Shown: one piece after another, positions 12,715-23,989 of the stretch | Layout of the letters: each line of letters starts with the position of its first letter | Position numbering within the stretch: position 1 is the first letter of the stretch | NCBI GenBank assembly: GCA_037957365.1 | Contig: JARHVA010003637.1 | Span: 1,241,001-1,305,000, forward strand | Source: Torreya grandis | Taxonomy: Eukaryota; Streptophyta; Pinopsida; Cupressales; Taxaceae | Length of the DNA stretch: 64,000 nt | Direction: 5' to 3' | The notes under the pieces: generated by a model | Told to the model about the DNA's origin: nothing | Seen by the model: the letters and a program-made list of their open reading frames with translations, nothing else | Databases searched by the model: none | Translations under genes and position numbers: made by a program

Positions 12715-12945
12715 ATGAATAAAAAATGCAACACCCATAATAAATTTAATCTACTTGAGGAATCATATGCTTCAGTCTTGGAAAAATTGTTAAAATTCAA
12801 TATAATAAAGCTCCCTATGATCAAACCTCCATATCAATTTTATTCCTCTCATCGTGTACCTAGTTGGTATAAGGAGAATGAATTGTGTGACTTGCACCAT
12901 GTCATTAAGCATTATGTTTTAGATTAAGGTAAAAATAGGTTTTGA
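12715..12945 (+). pseudogene. E1: first copy of the Gag C-terminal CxxH module
   Basis: The frame reads ESYASVLEKLLKFNIIKLP, then PPYQFYSSHRVPSWYKENE and LCDLHHVIKHYVLD. It corresponds to the conserved end of Tat-type Gag, where a short Leu-rich helix and a Pro stretch precede a zinc-knuckle-like Cys/His motif. Only one Cys and the His residues remain. A second copy of the same module lies at 14340. Confidence 0.6.
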
Positions 12946-13066
12946 AGGGACCCCGAAACCCTTTACATCAAAAAAGTGATAAACCTTTAAGGTCATTAAG
13001 CATTATGTTAGTAGGTGAAATATCTTTAAAAACATTAGCCAAAATCTCAATGATAAAGGGTAACAT

Positions 13067-13660
13067 ATGTTGGATAACCCCAATGCACCCCTAAACCAAT
13101 CACTTGACATCTTCAGACAACCATTTCCCAGCCACGCTCCTTCTAAAAATAACAAAAACAAAGTAGAATCCTCTCATAAGCATGAGGCCCATACTATCAA
13201 CATGGTTCTTGATGAACATACAATTGAGGAGACCATTGACCAAATCACCTCTTCCCCTACTCTACTTATTGAGGTAGTAGAGTCACCAACCTCTCCTTTG
13301 ATATGTACATTAGAGGAGGAAACCATTCCCACTTTACCATTTTCCTCAATCATACAATAATCCACTCTTCCTTTAGAGATCACTCCTAAGGAATAAACTA
13401 CTTTGCCTACACTTCCCGCCAAGGAATTTCCTTCCTAGATGTTGGAACCTAGTAATTAGTAAAAATATGAGGTAATCATTCCTCCCTCTCAACCCATGGG
13501 TCTATTCTTTGAATTCACTGTAAAGGTAATCATACCCATCAATAAACCTTTCTCTAGACCAGCTAAAAACTTAAAATTCTTATTTGATATTAACCTAGAT
13601 CAGGCCACTTTTTAAAATTCTTATTTGATATTAACCTATATCAAGCCACTTTTTGACAAC
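13067..13660 (+). pseudogene. E1: acidic linker region between Gag modules
   Basis: An open frame of 97 codons (13067-13360) is followed by broken frame. The product is polar and acidic with many Thr, Ser, Pro and Glu (EEETIPTLPF near its end) and has no recognised domain. It probably was the spacer between Gag and protease. At 13573-13654 there is an exact-looking 41-bp tandem duplication (unit begins AAAATTCTTATTTGATATTA). Confidence 0.45.
13573..13654 (+). repeat. 41-bp tandem duplication in E1
   Basis: Two adjacent units start with AAAATTCTTATTTGATATTA and end CCACTTTTT. They differ at only two positions by eye. The length is not a multiple of three, so the duplication shifts the reading frame. 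Confidence 0.85.
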
Positions 13661-14339
13661 AACTTGGGATCCCTTATATAACCAAACATGAGCCTCCTTT
13701 ATTATAATGACCTACCCTTTCCACTATCAAACCCAATATCATCATAACCCAACCATTAGACACCTCTACCCACCAAACTATAGCAACACCATCAGAACCA
13801 AACTCACCCAAAGTCACCAAATCACCTTCTATCATTCTAACCAAACCCATAATGAGCCTTGGTGTATTTCCTACCCATAACATTACTCACCCTTTATTAA
13901 AGTTGGATTTAAACCCACTAAACTTATCAAATAAACCCCAAACTAAGTTAATAAAGAAGGTAAAACCACCAAAAATCCCCAAAACCAAAAATCTGTCTCT
14001 ATTCTCCACTTTTTGCTCTATTTTTAGACATCATCCCTCTACCTTAATTGGGAAACCAACCATCCCAATCAAAACTTGACCACCACTTTTGGTTACACCA
14101 TCACTCCTAATTGCATCCACACCTATTTTCACCAAACCACCCATAACCAAACCTCTTATCTCCTAATCATCTATAAACAAACAACTTACCTCTCAAACAC
14201 CTACCTCAAAACCTTATAAACCCAAGATATCAACCTCTCTACCAAAACTAAAACCATCTACTAAGAACACTCCTTTACCCAAAACCTATACCACCATATC
14301 TATTTCAAGAGCTTTCCCAACCCCACTACCAAAACAAAG

Positions 14340-14640
14340 ATGCCTATACCTTTACCACCTTTGATTGAGTCTTATTCAACAATTTTTACAAGGTTATTTC
14401 AAGCTTCTTGCTTGACCATAACACCTATCAAATTACTTTACCTTCTTAGTCCAAAACCATCTTGGTATAATGACCACCTAGTTTGCTCATATCATATAAC
14501 ACCTAGGCATGACATGGATAACTATAAGGCTCTCCAAGTTTTTATCCATTAGTTATACCATGAGGATTACTTATTATCAAATGAGCCTCCCATGAGCCTA
14601 CCACTGATCCAAGAAATAAAAATAGGCACCTGATGCCTAC
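14340..14640 (+). pseudogene. E1: second copy of the Gag C-terminal CxxH module
   Basis: The frame gives LIESYSTIFTRLFQASCLTI, then PKPSWYNDHLVCSYH and RHDMDNYKALQVFIH. The order is the same as in the module at 12715 (ESY helix, Pro region, PSWY, C..H, H, D..AL...I). This copy keeps the CSYH part better. Two such modules separated by about 1.6 kb are unusual for one Gag. They may reflect a duplication or a chimera of two elements. Confidence 0.6.
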
Positions 14641-15069
14641 TTATTCCCCCACTTTCACCTTAGAGTGAGGGTAAACTAAATTAATCCTCTAGCCTGAATC
14701 CTCCCCTAATCCATACCATCCATGTGGTCACACAATCATAAATCCAACCAAAGGATAAGGGAAAGGAAAAAATGTCCATTCCATGTACATATCTCTCTTC
14801 CACCACTCAATCACCAAGACAACATAAATCACCTTTACCTTCAACCAAACCCAATTTATCCATCTTAGGACCCTCTCAATCTAATCCATCTAAATAAATC
14901 CAATGAGTAGTTCTGAAATAACTTCACCAAACACTGGTGAAGATGAGTTTGTATGAACTAATCAATGCCTCACCCCATTACTACCAAGAAATGATAGAAG
15001 TTTGCAATCCATAGAGGTTTAACCAAAAGACTCAAAACCTATAGTATCCTTTGTCTGAGATCTTCAAAT

Positions 15070-15500
15070 TTATAACCTTGTTACCTTCAAAGATTTGGAA
15101 ATACCTTCCATTCATCTAGATGATCTAGATCCTCCCTTCTTAATTACCACATACATCAACCAAACCCACATCAAGAGGGTTATGATTGATGGGGGAGCTA
15201 GCATCAACATTATCTCCTACCATGTATATAACCAACTCAAATTACTTGATAAAATTATGTTAGAAACCTTAGTGGTTATCCAATCATTTAATGATATCAT
15301 AGCCATGAATTTAGGAATTATTGTCCATCAAATTCATCTAGGACCCCACACACTTCTTGATCTCTTTTATATAGTAGAAGGTAAGTTCTAATACAACATT
15401 TAACTAGGATGCCCTTGGATCCATATTATGGGTTGCATGCCATCCACCCTAAACTAATACATCAAATTTGAACATGAAGGTCAAGTTTTTACCATATAAG
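15070..15500 (+). pseudogene. E1: retroviral-type aspartic protease
   Basis: The first 98 codons are open (15095-15391). After a family-typical spacer the active-site region reads KRVMIDGGASINIISYHVYN, with the catalytic Asp kept as DGGA. Next come LGIIVHQIHLGPHTLLDLFY and, after two stops, GCPWIHIMGCMPSTLN, the usual flap-to-end block ending in G.PWIH. Homologous enzymes cut the Gag-Pol polyprotein. Two stops separate the active site from the C-terminal part, so the copy is dead although the active-site motif survives. Confidence 0.8.
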
Positions 15501-15678
15501 ATAACCCAAGATCTTTTACATCATGTAACATGACTTACTAACCTAATGATATTCTCTTTCCTTTATCTAATAAGCCTTCATCAGTAAAAGATGAAACCCC
15601 ATCTTCTTATACCAATGAATCATCTAATAGTTCATTCATCCCTTCTACCCAAATCCCCATAATAGAATCAACATTCTA

Positions 15679-16060
15679 GTGTCATTTGTTGGGGAGTATC
15701 ATCTTTTGACACAAGACACTTTCTTATTCCTCAAGAGTATGGGAATCTTGACCAAAAACCTAGTTATCACCCCAACATTAGAGCCATTGTTCCCTTTAGG
15801 CCTTCAACTTATCAAACCCATTTCATATATGGTTGAATTGATAATCCCCTTGACACTTCTGCCACCTCTTTTTCATGTCAACCATTCACCTCTAGTTTAT
15901 CCTACCTAGATAAACTAGAGTTTGTCAAGACATAGATTTATAGGTTTTCTTGGAAGGGATTTGGTTTAGTTCAGTATGAGCATGGGCCACATGAGTTTCT
16001 TCTAATCAAAACCCAAAAACCCCATAAAAATCATGGCCTTAGTTTCATGCCACCTAAATA
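15679..16060 (+). pseudogene. E1: protease-RT linker with a G-patch-like segment
   Basis: An open stretch (15679-15909) without recognised domain is followed, at about 15945-16050, by KGFGLVQYEHGPHEF and then KPHKNHGLSFMP. This resembles the glycine-rich G-patch segment found in the linker of many Tat-lineage polyproteins (GQGLGK..QG, then GLGY). Several stops occur between the pieces. Function in the element is not established. Confidence 0.5.
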
Positions 16061-16371
16061 ACATACCAACATACCTCATATTACCATCATTAACAAGGAA
16101 ATCCCATCCTCACCATCCACTCCACCATTGATAACTAAGGATCAAGACATCATTCCCTCTAATTTTTTTCATCAACATGATCATCCTTGAACCCTTGAAT
16201 TATCAAAATGATGGGGAAACCATAGCCATTCTTCTCACCCATCTTGAGATGGTAGGAGATAGCTCTCCTACCATTAATATCATTTAGTGTTAGTATGATG
16301 ATTCCATTCTTACCTATCTTGGTACATAATATTCCTCTATCCAAAAATCTCTTACTTTTAAGACTTAATCC

Positions 16372-16845
16372 ATGTTGAATGAATTCACCATGGATATCAA
16401 CTTGGGCACTCTAGATATCCTACACATTGTTAGAATTAGCCAATCATTAGATTTTAATGAGCTTCAAAACATCCCCTCTTTCTTGCAAGACCATAACATA
16501 ACATTTACTTGGTCTTACAGTGACATACCAAGAATTAACCACTCCATTACTACCCAAAACATAGTCACCAAACATAATGCTAAGCCAATTAGGAAAAAAC
16601 TTCAATGAGTTCACCCTCACATATCCCTTCTCATCAAAAAAGAGCTTTAACATCTCATATTTATCAATTTAATCCAACCTGTTGACTATCCCTAATGGGT
16701 CTCAAATGTTATAACTATCACCAAAGCTACATGGGTAATTTGCATTTGTGTGGAATTTCATAACCTTAACCTTGCTTTCCCAAAGGATGACTTTCCTTTG
16801 CCAAGCTTTAACTAGCTTGATGATCTTATAGCTTGTTGATATTAT
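16372..16845 (+). pseudogene. E1: reverse transcriptase, N-terminal part only
   Basis: An open frame (16372-16608) and its continuation show FTWSYSDIPRINHSI, AKPIRKKLQ, HPHISLLIKKEL, QPVDYP, WVSNVITITKATW and finally FPKDDFPLPSFN. This is the approach to the first RT motifs of Ty3/gypsy. The match ends shortly after PKDDFPLP near 16840. The GYNQI, LDD-type active site, RNase H and integrase are all missing. The deletion joins RT directly to the 3' non-coding region. Confidence 0.8.
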
Positions 16846-16849
16846 AGAT

Positions 16850-17505
16850 GATCAAAAATTTAGGGTTTTTCCCTTCCACCCCTAAATTTTCAAACAAATT
16901 TTTACCACAAACCCAATCCAAGTGCTTAACTTTAGAGTACCCATTCTCCACCAACCAAAACCAACCATATTACCTTGCCTATGGTGATTTTTTCCCAAAT
17001 ATTGAATGTTTTGTGATGACCTCATTTTGGTCATTTCAACCACAAAAACTAAATTTCTAAGTTGAACATTTTGAACTTGTGCTACTTTTCATGCAATGAA
17101 CCAATTATGTCTTCTTGAGATCACTACCTACCTTGGATATGCATGACTACACTGATGTTGTCTATAAGACTTGAATTTATAAGTGTAACCCAACTACCAT
17201 GCCTAAATGTGGTCACATTATCTACTTGTCACTTTTATTTCTAGTCTTGACCTTATTTTTACCAACCATGGGAACCTATTCAATGCACAATCTTGACTAT
17301 CACAGTTAGTCACACTTTGTGCATGTGTTTGCACTTCAATACCCAACCTATCACAAACCTAACCAATCATCAAACCCATAATTGATTCTATTTCACCTCA
17401 TAAAATTCTATTTTTATGGGAGAACCTCCTCCCATGCTCAAGGAAACCTAACCTTTGACCTACAATATGTTTTTTTATGTAGCTTGTTGATACAAATTAC
17501 ATAAC
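16850..17505 (+). other. E1 3' non-coding region
   Basis: There is no pol motif. An open frame at 16848-17060 has no recognised product. The + strand remains C/A-rich. It ends at the purine tract. Confidence 0.5.
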
Positions 17506-17519
17506 AAAAAGGGGTTAAA
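17506..17519 (+). other. E1 polypurine tract
   Basis: AAAAAGGGGTTAAA lies directly before the TGTAGACA start of the 3' LTR. E2 has an equivalent tract at 44943-44953. Confidence 0.7.
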
Positions 17520-18887
17520 TGTAGACACTAAAAAACCACACACAATGGTTCTAGATGTCAAACTAACCCCTAAACCACCCTTATAACCCCTTAGGACCAC
17601 TTGATATCCTTTTAACAAATAAACCTAACTCACCCCAACTTAACCTTTGACCCATCAATTGTTGATGATCACCCTAACTACTGATGGTTAGACTTGACCA
17701 CTAAAAGTCAGGTTTTAACCACCTAAATAGTTAAAACTCTAGCCCAACTAAAACTCACTTTTAACTATTAGTTATCTATTTTGTGTGTAGGATCAATGCA
17801 TGTTGATGCTATAAATAAATTACTTGTTGAACCTTTTATTGAACTTATTATTTCACCTATCCCTTTTTCCTATAAAAAGAGAGGAGGAAGAGGTAAAAAG
17901 GATAGATCATCAATCAATCATCTACAATTAGAGCAATCAAGCATTAGATATCACCAATAATTATCATATCTTCTTGTATCAAAACTTATTTTTTTAGGTA
18001 TTTCCCCAAAAATCATGATAGAGATCTGAAGTGTTGTAGTTCATCGACTATAGCTAAGACACCATTACTCTACCAAAATTACTTGGGTCTCCATCAACAA
18101 GTTTTTAAACCAACTACCTCCACATTATTTAGGCTATTAATCTAAGTATCTATATCTTATATGATTTAGTAATTAATCTCTCTTTTATCTTTCAAAATCC
18201 ATTTTACATCCCTATCAACCTAATTTTTTGAACCAACCCAGAACCCACAGTAAGCACTGATGGTCACCCTGACCATCGATGGTCTATCCATAACTATCAA
18301 TGGTTGATAACCACCAATGGTCACCCTAATTATTTATAATCACCCTAACTATTGATGGACACCCTAACCATTGATATTCACTATGTGACAAATAAACAAC
18401 AAGATATTTTTTCACATCAAACCTCAACCAAATTCCACTTTTTGATCTTCTGCATGAGTATAGAACATCACCCTAGTTTTAGAGCCATGTCTAATTTTTT
18501 TAGCATTAATATCTAATTGTTTATTGATATAATTAGTCAAATTCATCTATTCATATATCAAGCACTTCTTTTATTTTATTTTAGTACCTTTTGTTATTCA
18601 TGCACGTAATTTATCTTTTGTTTGGATAAATTGATTATTTAAAGTGTGGATCACTAGCCTCCAAGGAAGATTATGATTCTTAGATCTATATTGATAGGCA
18701 ATCCACCCTATTATCTAACTAATCAATAATTTATTTAGAGTTTTTTATCTATAGGTAATTCTTCCCAAGCCAAAGACGAACATCTACAATTTTTTGGATC
18801 ATGGAGTGCAAACCAAATTTAGGTTCTACTAACCTCACCCTTATTCTAAGTTTTAAAAATTTATTATAATAAATAAATGAAAATGCA
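17520..18887 (+). repeat. E1 3' LTR
   Basis: It begins TGTAGACACTAAAAAACC and parallels the 5' LTR to AAATGCA. A TATA box (TATAAAAA, 17871-17878) is better preserved than in the 5' copy. Palindromic ACCATCGATGGT-type repeats occur at about 17650-17710 and 18243-18375, and are more numerous than in the 5' LTR. Confidence 0.85.
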
Positions 18888-18959
18888 CTAGTTTAAGATC
18901 CACCTAGAAGAGCCTTCAAAGTCCCTATTTGGAATTATATCCTCCTAAGTTGCAAGTAA

Positions 18960-19891
18960 GGTAAACTTATTCACCCTCGCACCATCTCCCTCTTGGATAA
19001 AGAACTTGTTTTATAAAGGATAGAGGAGGATCTTGTCATCATAGGTGAACCTAAAGAGGAAAATTCAAGTGCATAATATGAGGATATCATGATAGGTAGC
19101 TCACTTCATTCAAAAGATGAAAATGTAGGTTGGGACTAGCCTTCTTGGTATGGATTTAACACTAATGAATTAGATCCTAATGAGGACAATCCTCAAGTTG
19201 AAAATAAAATTGACCTTGAATGGAATACTGAAGGTCCATTCTACATAGATGAGAATAGGATCAAGAACCAAGAATTAGAGGTTGGTTCACTTCAATATAA
19301 GGTGCCAAATGAAGGTATCCTTGATAGATTAGAGCTGAAGGAAGGTAAATCAAACCTTGAGAAAGATAAGTGAATTATTTTAGAACCTGGATGGTAAAAA
19401 AACTATCATTTTTAGTTGAAAAATGAGATTAAATCTTGAGTAAGGTTGATAAAGAAGAAATCTCAAGTTCTCAAGTGATGCAATTTGATGAGCTACCACC
19501 TTGTGTGATGGAGGAGGACCTTAAATGTGAACAAATATTTCAATATTAGCATGTGCTTCAAGGAAAAGATCCTAATCAACTCAAGATCAGATTGTATAAA
19601 TTATCAAGTGAAAGGGAGTTGGAGGACTTATTTGAGATCTTGGGAGAAAGTTATGTTCCTCTCCAAGGAGACTATGATCTAATTATGCTTGAGGAGAGTA
19701 ATGATAGAGCAATAAAGTGCAAGAGTGAGGTAAAATATGATTTCTCAATGTTTTTATTGACAAGAGGATTTCCTATTAGTTACCTAGCTTGGTTAAAAGA
19801 TGATAAGGAGGAGCCATCACATGTTGTGCTTACTTTAAAGCATAAAGTTGAGTTTAAAAAGGATCAAGATAAACTTGCCTATCCACTCTAA
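18960..19891 (+). pseudogene. E0: unrecognised acidic open frame, nearly intact
   Basis: Coding-like sequence continues after E1. One frame covers about 19050-19375 with stops (GPFYIDENRIKNQELEVGSL). After a shift, a second frame is open from 19445 to 19891 apart from one TAG. The second gives VMEEDLKCEQIFQY, LYKLSSERELEDLFEILGES, LQGDYDLIMLEESNDRAI and FLLTRGFPISYLAWLKDDKE. It is rich in Glu, Asp, Lys and Leu and has no signal peptide or membrane segment. No gag or pol motif is recognised. It may be a pol linker, an extra ORF, or a protein of the E0 family itself. Confidence 0.4.
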
Positions 19892-20360
19892 GATACTTAT
19901 ATGTCCAATAAATAAGATTGGGTAGGTAAGTGTTTTTTTTTTCTAATTCTTGGATAAGTGTATCACTAATATTTTAAATATTCACTCCATATTTGGTTGG
20001 TTACCCTCAAACCTGTAAATCATATTAGATTATTAAGAAAGGGTATCTATTTTGTACAACCAATCAATGGTTTTGTATAGTTTCCATTTTGATTAGTTAG
20101 TTTATATTAGGTAGATTTTATATTTTCCTCTAAGTGCCTTATGCACATTTATTTTAGTTATGTGTTTCCCTTCCATAAGTGCCTTGGGCATAGTTGTTTT
20201 TTTTGTCCTTATTTCAAGAGGATTTATCCAAAGGTGCAGCCTTATTTTTCATATCATCTAGAAATAAAGAGATGAGACTCTATGCCCAATGGATCAGTCA
20301 AGTCAAATGGTCTAGGTTCTTAAGAATAGAAGGCATGCTTCCCAATAGAGTCACCAAAGA
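19892..20360 (+). other. E0 3' non-coding region
   Basis: No recognisable product. An open frame at 20194-20376 runs into the LTR and is probably accidental. No clean purine tract precedes the LTR; the adjacent bases are CACCAAAGA. Confidence 0.4.
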
Positions 20361-22053
20361 TGTTGGCCAAATTTGACCCACATAATAAATTTTTGATTGG
20401 ATGTGGTTTAAAGTTGAGAAGGGTCCTGGTTGAGAAGTAATCCAATAGGAGGAGGAAAAAAAGCCTTCATGCATATCACTTGTTAGTTGCAATATTTTGA
20501 AACACTTTAAGCAAGCTTAAACTGTGAACATGGTGAATTTAAGGAACTAGTCCATCATGACATGTCATGTGGGAATAAACATATTAGTATAGTTACACAT
20601 TTGATATATGAATTTGGGAGGTTAACCAAAGCCAAAGGAATCCATAGACATGATGATTTTGGTCCCATAAAACATCCTCTAAATTTTTTGTATCTTGATG
20701 AGTTCTATATCTCAATATATAAGCTTCCAAAGTTGAACTTATAGAGTGGGATGTGCACATATATGTCAAATTTATGCCTCATAAAATAACTATTTTAATT
20801 AAAATGTTCTTAAGGATAAGTGTGTATCTTAGAAGTGTCAAGATTGTGGGAGCTCAAGTTGAGATCTAATGGTACAGGCATGATCAATGAATCCAATAGG
20901 TCCCAATAGATAAATGAAGTGCATCTAAGCATCCAAAAGTAGATTTATAGTGAGAAAAAGGTCAATAAGTTAATGAATCTCAAAGACAAATGTGTAATTT
21001 CAAAGTTTCATGATTATGGTAACTACCATGTAAATCAATGCTATGCATTCAAATCATACAAAATAAGATAAATGGTGTGTATAAGGTCAAAGAGTCAATC
21101 AAGCTTAAGATGAATACATGACCATTACATGGCACAAGAATAAGAATAAGCTAGGACTAACTACAGGGCCCACAAAATGAATGAGGAGTTGATATATGGC
21201 ATAAGTTTGAGAATCCTAGATCAAGATCAATGGCTAATATTAAAATTTTAAGCTTAGAGACTTTAAATGGAAGTTGAATATGGTTTAGGTCAAACAAAGA
21301 GCAATGTTTCAAAGGGCTATGTCACCATTAAAGATCGGTCAAAAACCATTAAGTAGATGCATCCATACAATCAAGATTATTCATGCCAAAGATATATCAC
21401 CATTAAATTTTAGAGGCATGATAGGTTTATTTGAATATAATGTAGTTAAATAATGAGGCTATACAATCTATGGATCTTCATCGATATAATGACTATATGA
21501 AAACCAATTTATTAGATTGGTTTTCAATCTATAGTAAAGATATATAACCAAGTTGGCATAGATGTAGACATAAATGAGATATGGTGGAGTGTCTCATCCT
21601 TTGACATAATCATAGCTCCAAAAAATAGGTACCTATGGCTACCCAAAGTATACATGGTGATGGCTTTGTCATAATTATAGATATGAGGATTTTGTTCTCA
21701 TAAACAGGTCAAGTATAAGATAGCATAAAGTTTTAAGATGGAAATATAGTGGTTAGAGAAAGCATTTGGAGCATTTAATAGATTTTCAAGGTCTCTAAGG
21801 GTTTTTATTCATAGTATGGTCATGACTCATCATCTTAAGCATATTATTATCTTCTAGTGTGTTGCTTGACAAATAAAAGGATTCAAAGACTATTGGGATA
21901 AATAAATTTTACTTTGTCTATGATTTATTAACCCTAATTAGATAAAAATATGGTGGATCATTCATTAAAAGGTGACATCTCATTCATGGTTGATGTGATC
22001 CCTTTATCTCACCCCCTTTTTTGTCATATATCTCCTATTTTCTTCCACATTAT

Positions 22054-22151
<98 letters not shown>

Positions 22152-22842
22152 ATTTTGGATTCCCATAAGGAATCTTTGATTTTGAAGATCAAGGGAGTCT
22201 CTGAGATATCTTGGTAATATATGCTCATCTTGATAAGTCTAAACCCTATCAAGAATTTGTAATAACTACCTCTTGATGAAATAAAATACATTCTTTACCT
22301 ATCTTTTTCCTTGGATTAGTGTTTAGTGAGTTGTGCATTATGACCTTGTGAAGGATGTTCTTACATATCCATTATCCTCCTTCCTTGCCTCTTATAAGGT
22401 GTTTTAAAGATTTTTTGTAGGTATGAATTCATGTTGTTTATATCATTAACTCAAGATTTGTTTGGGTCTTATAATCTCTCCTTATTTCCATTCATTTATT
22501 CTTGAACCTAGTCTATGAAATATGTATGTAATTAGTCAGTCAATGAGGTTGTGTGAGATATCATTATATTGTGCTAATATAGTGTGGTTTAAAGCTTATG
22601 AGAGTCTTCCATTTTTATTTGGTGCATCCCCTTATCAAATTTCTTAGGATCTCTTTTCCCCTTTCTAACCCTTTTCTGAGTGAAAACATTAGTATAGGTG
22701 ATCCATCATGAGGAAGTTGACCTTATCTAGAGGTTTAATCCCACCATAGGATACCCATAGCCTATGTTTGTTCCTATATTATGATTGGGAATGGGGGATC
22801 CTAAATATATCCTCCATAGGGGTGTAATCTCATGTCATAATA
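20361..22842 (+). repeat. E0 3' LTR
   Basis: It begins TGTTGGCCAAATTTGACCC and matches 5419-7999. It lacks the 196-bp duplication of the 5' copy but holds a (CT)n expansion at 22056-22150. Removing these two private changes brings the two LTRs to nearly equal length (about 2385 and 2387 bases). Confidence 0.85.
22056..22150. repeat. (CT)n microsatellite private to the 3' LTR of E0
   Basis: About 95 bases of CT repeats with one CC interruption near 22096. The 5' LTR has only CTCTGTCT at the matching place (about 7300). It yields spurious Ser-Leu and Arg-Glu frames. Confidence 0.97.
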
Positions 22843-23560
22843 GGACCTAATCACTAAAATTTTCATCCAAAGAAATGTTGCTTCCACCACTCTAGATTTA
22901 GCATATGAAGAGGATATAAATATTGATAGATAATTAAACCCTTAAATACCTATCACTCTAAAAATCAATTATGATTTTCTAGCCCTGAATCTAATCCCTC
23001 ATGTTAATGAAAATGTCCCTAATTTTAACTATAATCAACTATATGCACTACCTCCTATAATGTAGCAAACACCTAATTAAAATTATGTTTATATTAATAA
23101 TCAAGTATAGATGAATAGTCATCAATAGAACCAACATTCAATTCCCTCTAATACTACAGTTATACAAGGAACTTATTCTACCAAAGTAGAATTATATTCC
23201 ATCCATAGAATGGTGTTGAAATTGAGAAATGAATTATATAATATGAAAATAAATATGTGCCACACCACTGGCCAAAATAATAACCAAAATTATGGGTTTT
23301 ATAGATACAATAAACTCTTCAATCGGCTTATGAATAATACAGAGTAGCATCCCAACAAGCTGCTAGAGAACAACATAGTAGAAATAGTGATGCCTAATTG
23401 GTGTAGAGTCCATAATACATCACATCATGGTGAAATTAAATGTGTGTAATTATGTGCAACATTTGATATCTTCCAAATGGAGATGGTAAGACAAAAATTG
23501 ATGAATAATCCACTAGAGTTCTATCTAGAAACTATCTCTTAACACATTGTAATGGTATTT
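22843..23560 (+). pseudogene. gag: Element H: gag, second part with CCHC remnant
   Basis: The gag frame cut at 5418 resumes at the duplicated GAC codon (22844). It reads on through NVASTTLDLAYEEDINIDR and an Asn/Pro/Gln/Tyr-rich tail (NENVPNFNYNQLYALPP), then SIHRMVLKLRNELYNMKINM. A zinc-knuckle-like end follows, MPNWCRVHNTSHHGEIKC. Such motifs bind the element RNA. Several TAG/TAA codons interrupt it at positions where Gln is expected. After the motif a short polar tail leads towards the protease. Confidence 0.75.
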
Positions 23561-23989
23561 TAAATGCATGAGTCTTTATTCCCAAAATAATATGATAATG
23601 AATTAGAGGATAATATGATGAAGTACAAGATTTATAACAATATCAAAATGGTAATTATAATCTAAAGAATAAGTAGCCCTTCACAATGTCTTCTCCTCTA
23701 AACAACACTATTATTCTACCTAATCTAAGAGCTGACAACAATCCACCTCCCCCAAAATGGAATGAATGGCTATAGAATAAAGAGGAGCAAGGAAATTTAG
23801 GGTATAACATTTTTGAATACATGAACAATATGAAATCTAACATTACTCTTCATGAACTATATTTGATCACTAAACAAAGGAGCTCCTTTAGAGGTCTATT
23901 ACAAGTAAGCCAACCATCAAGAATATAAAGGCTACTCACATCAATGTCATATAAAAAATAAAAATAGAATTTCCATCTTTATATATTGA

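Larger units (their letters stand above)
9006..18887 (+). mobile_element. E1: truncated Tat-like Ty3/gypsy element nested in E0
   Basis: Paired LTRs (9006-10300 and 17520-18887), a primer site at 10311 and a purine tract just before the 3' LTR define a 9.9-kb element. The order Gag, protease, start of RT on the + strand is that of Ty3/gypsy. Pol stops within RT, so RNase H and integrase are absent, and the element could only have moved with enzymes from elsewhere if it inserted in this form. No target-site duplication is visible (GAAGG before, CTAGT after). The + strand of the interior is strikingly rich in C and A. Confidence 0.85.
5419..22842 (+). mobile_element. E0: LTR retrotransposon with very long LTRs, interrupted by E1
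   Basis: Two direct repeats of about 2.5 kb (5419-7999 and 20361-22842) flank an internal region of only about 2.4 kb once the nested E1 is removed (8000-9005 plus 18888-20360). The internal part starts with a primer-binding-like site and holds a weak Gag-like N-terminal piece and an unrecognised acidic frame. No protease, RT, RNase H or integrase is seen. Long LTRs with little coding capacity resemble the LARD class of non-autonomous elements. Alternatively it is an autonomous element that lost pol by deletion. It is inserted in the gag of element H. Confidence 0.8.

Noticed and set aside
17650..18375. CCCTAAC motifs as interstitial telomere repeats
   Set aside because: They occur singly within CACCCTAACCATTGATGGT units and not as consecutive CCCTAAA repeats.
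21950..22291. Open frames with Ser-Leu or Arg-Glu repeats
   Set aside because: They are translations of the (CT)n microsatellite in the E0 3' LTR.
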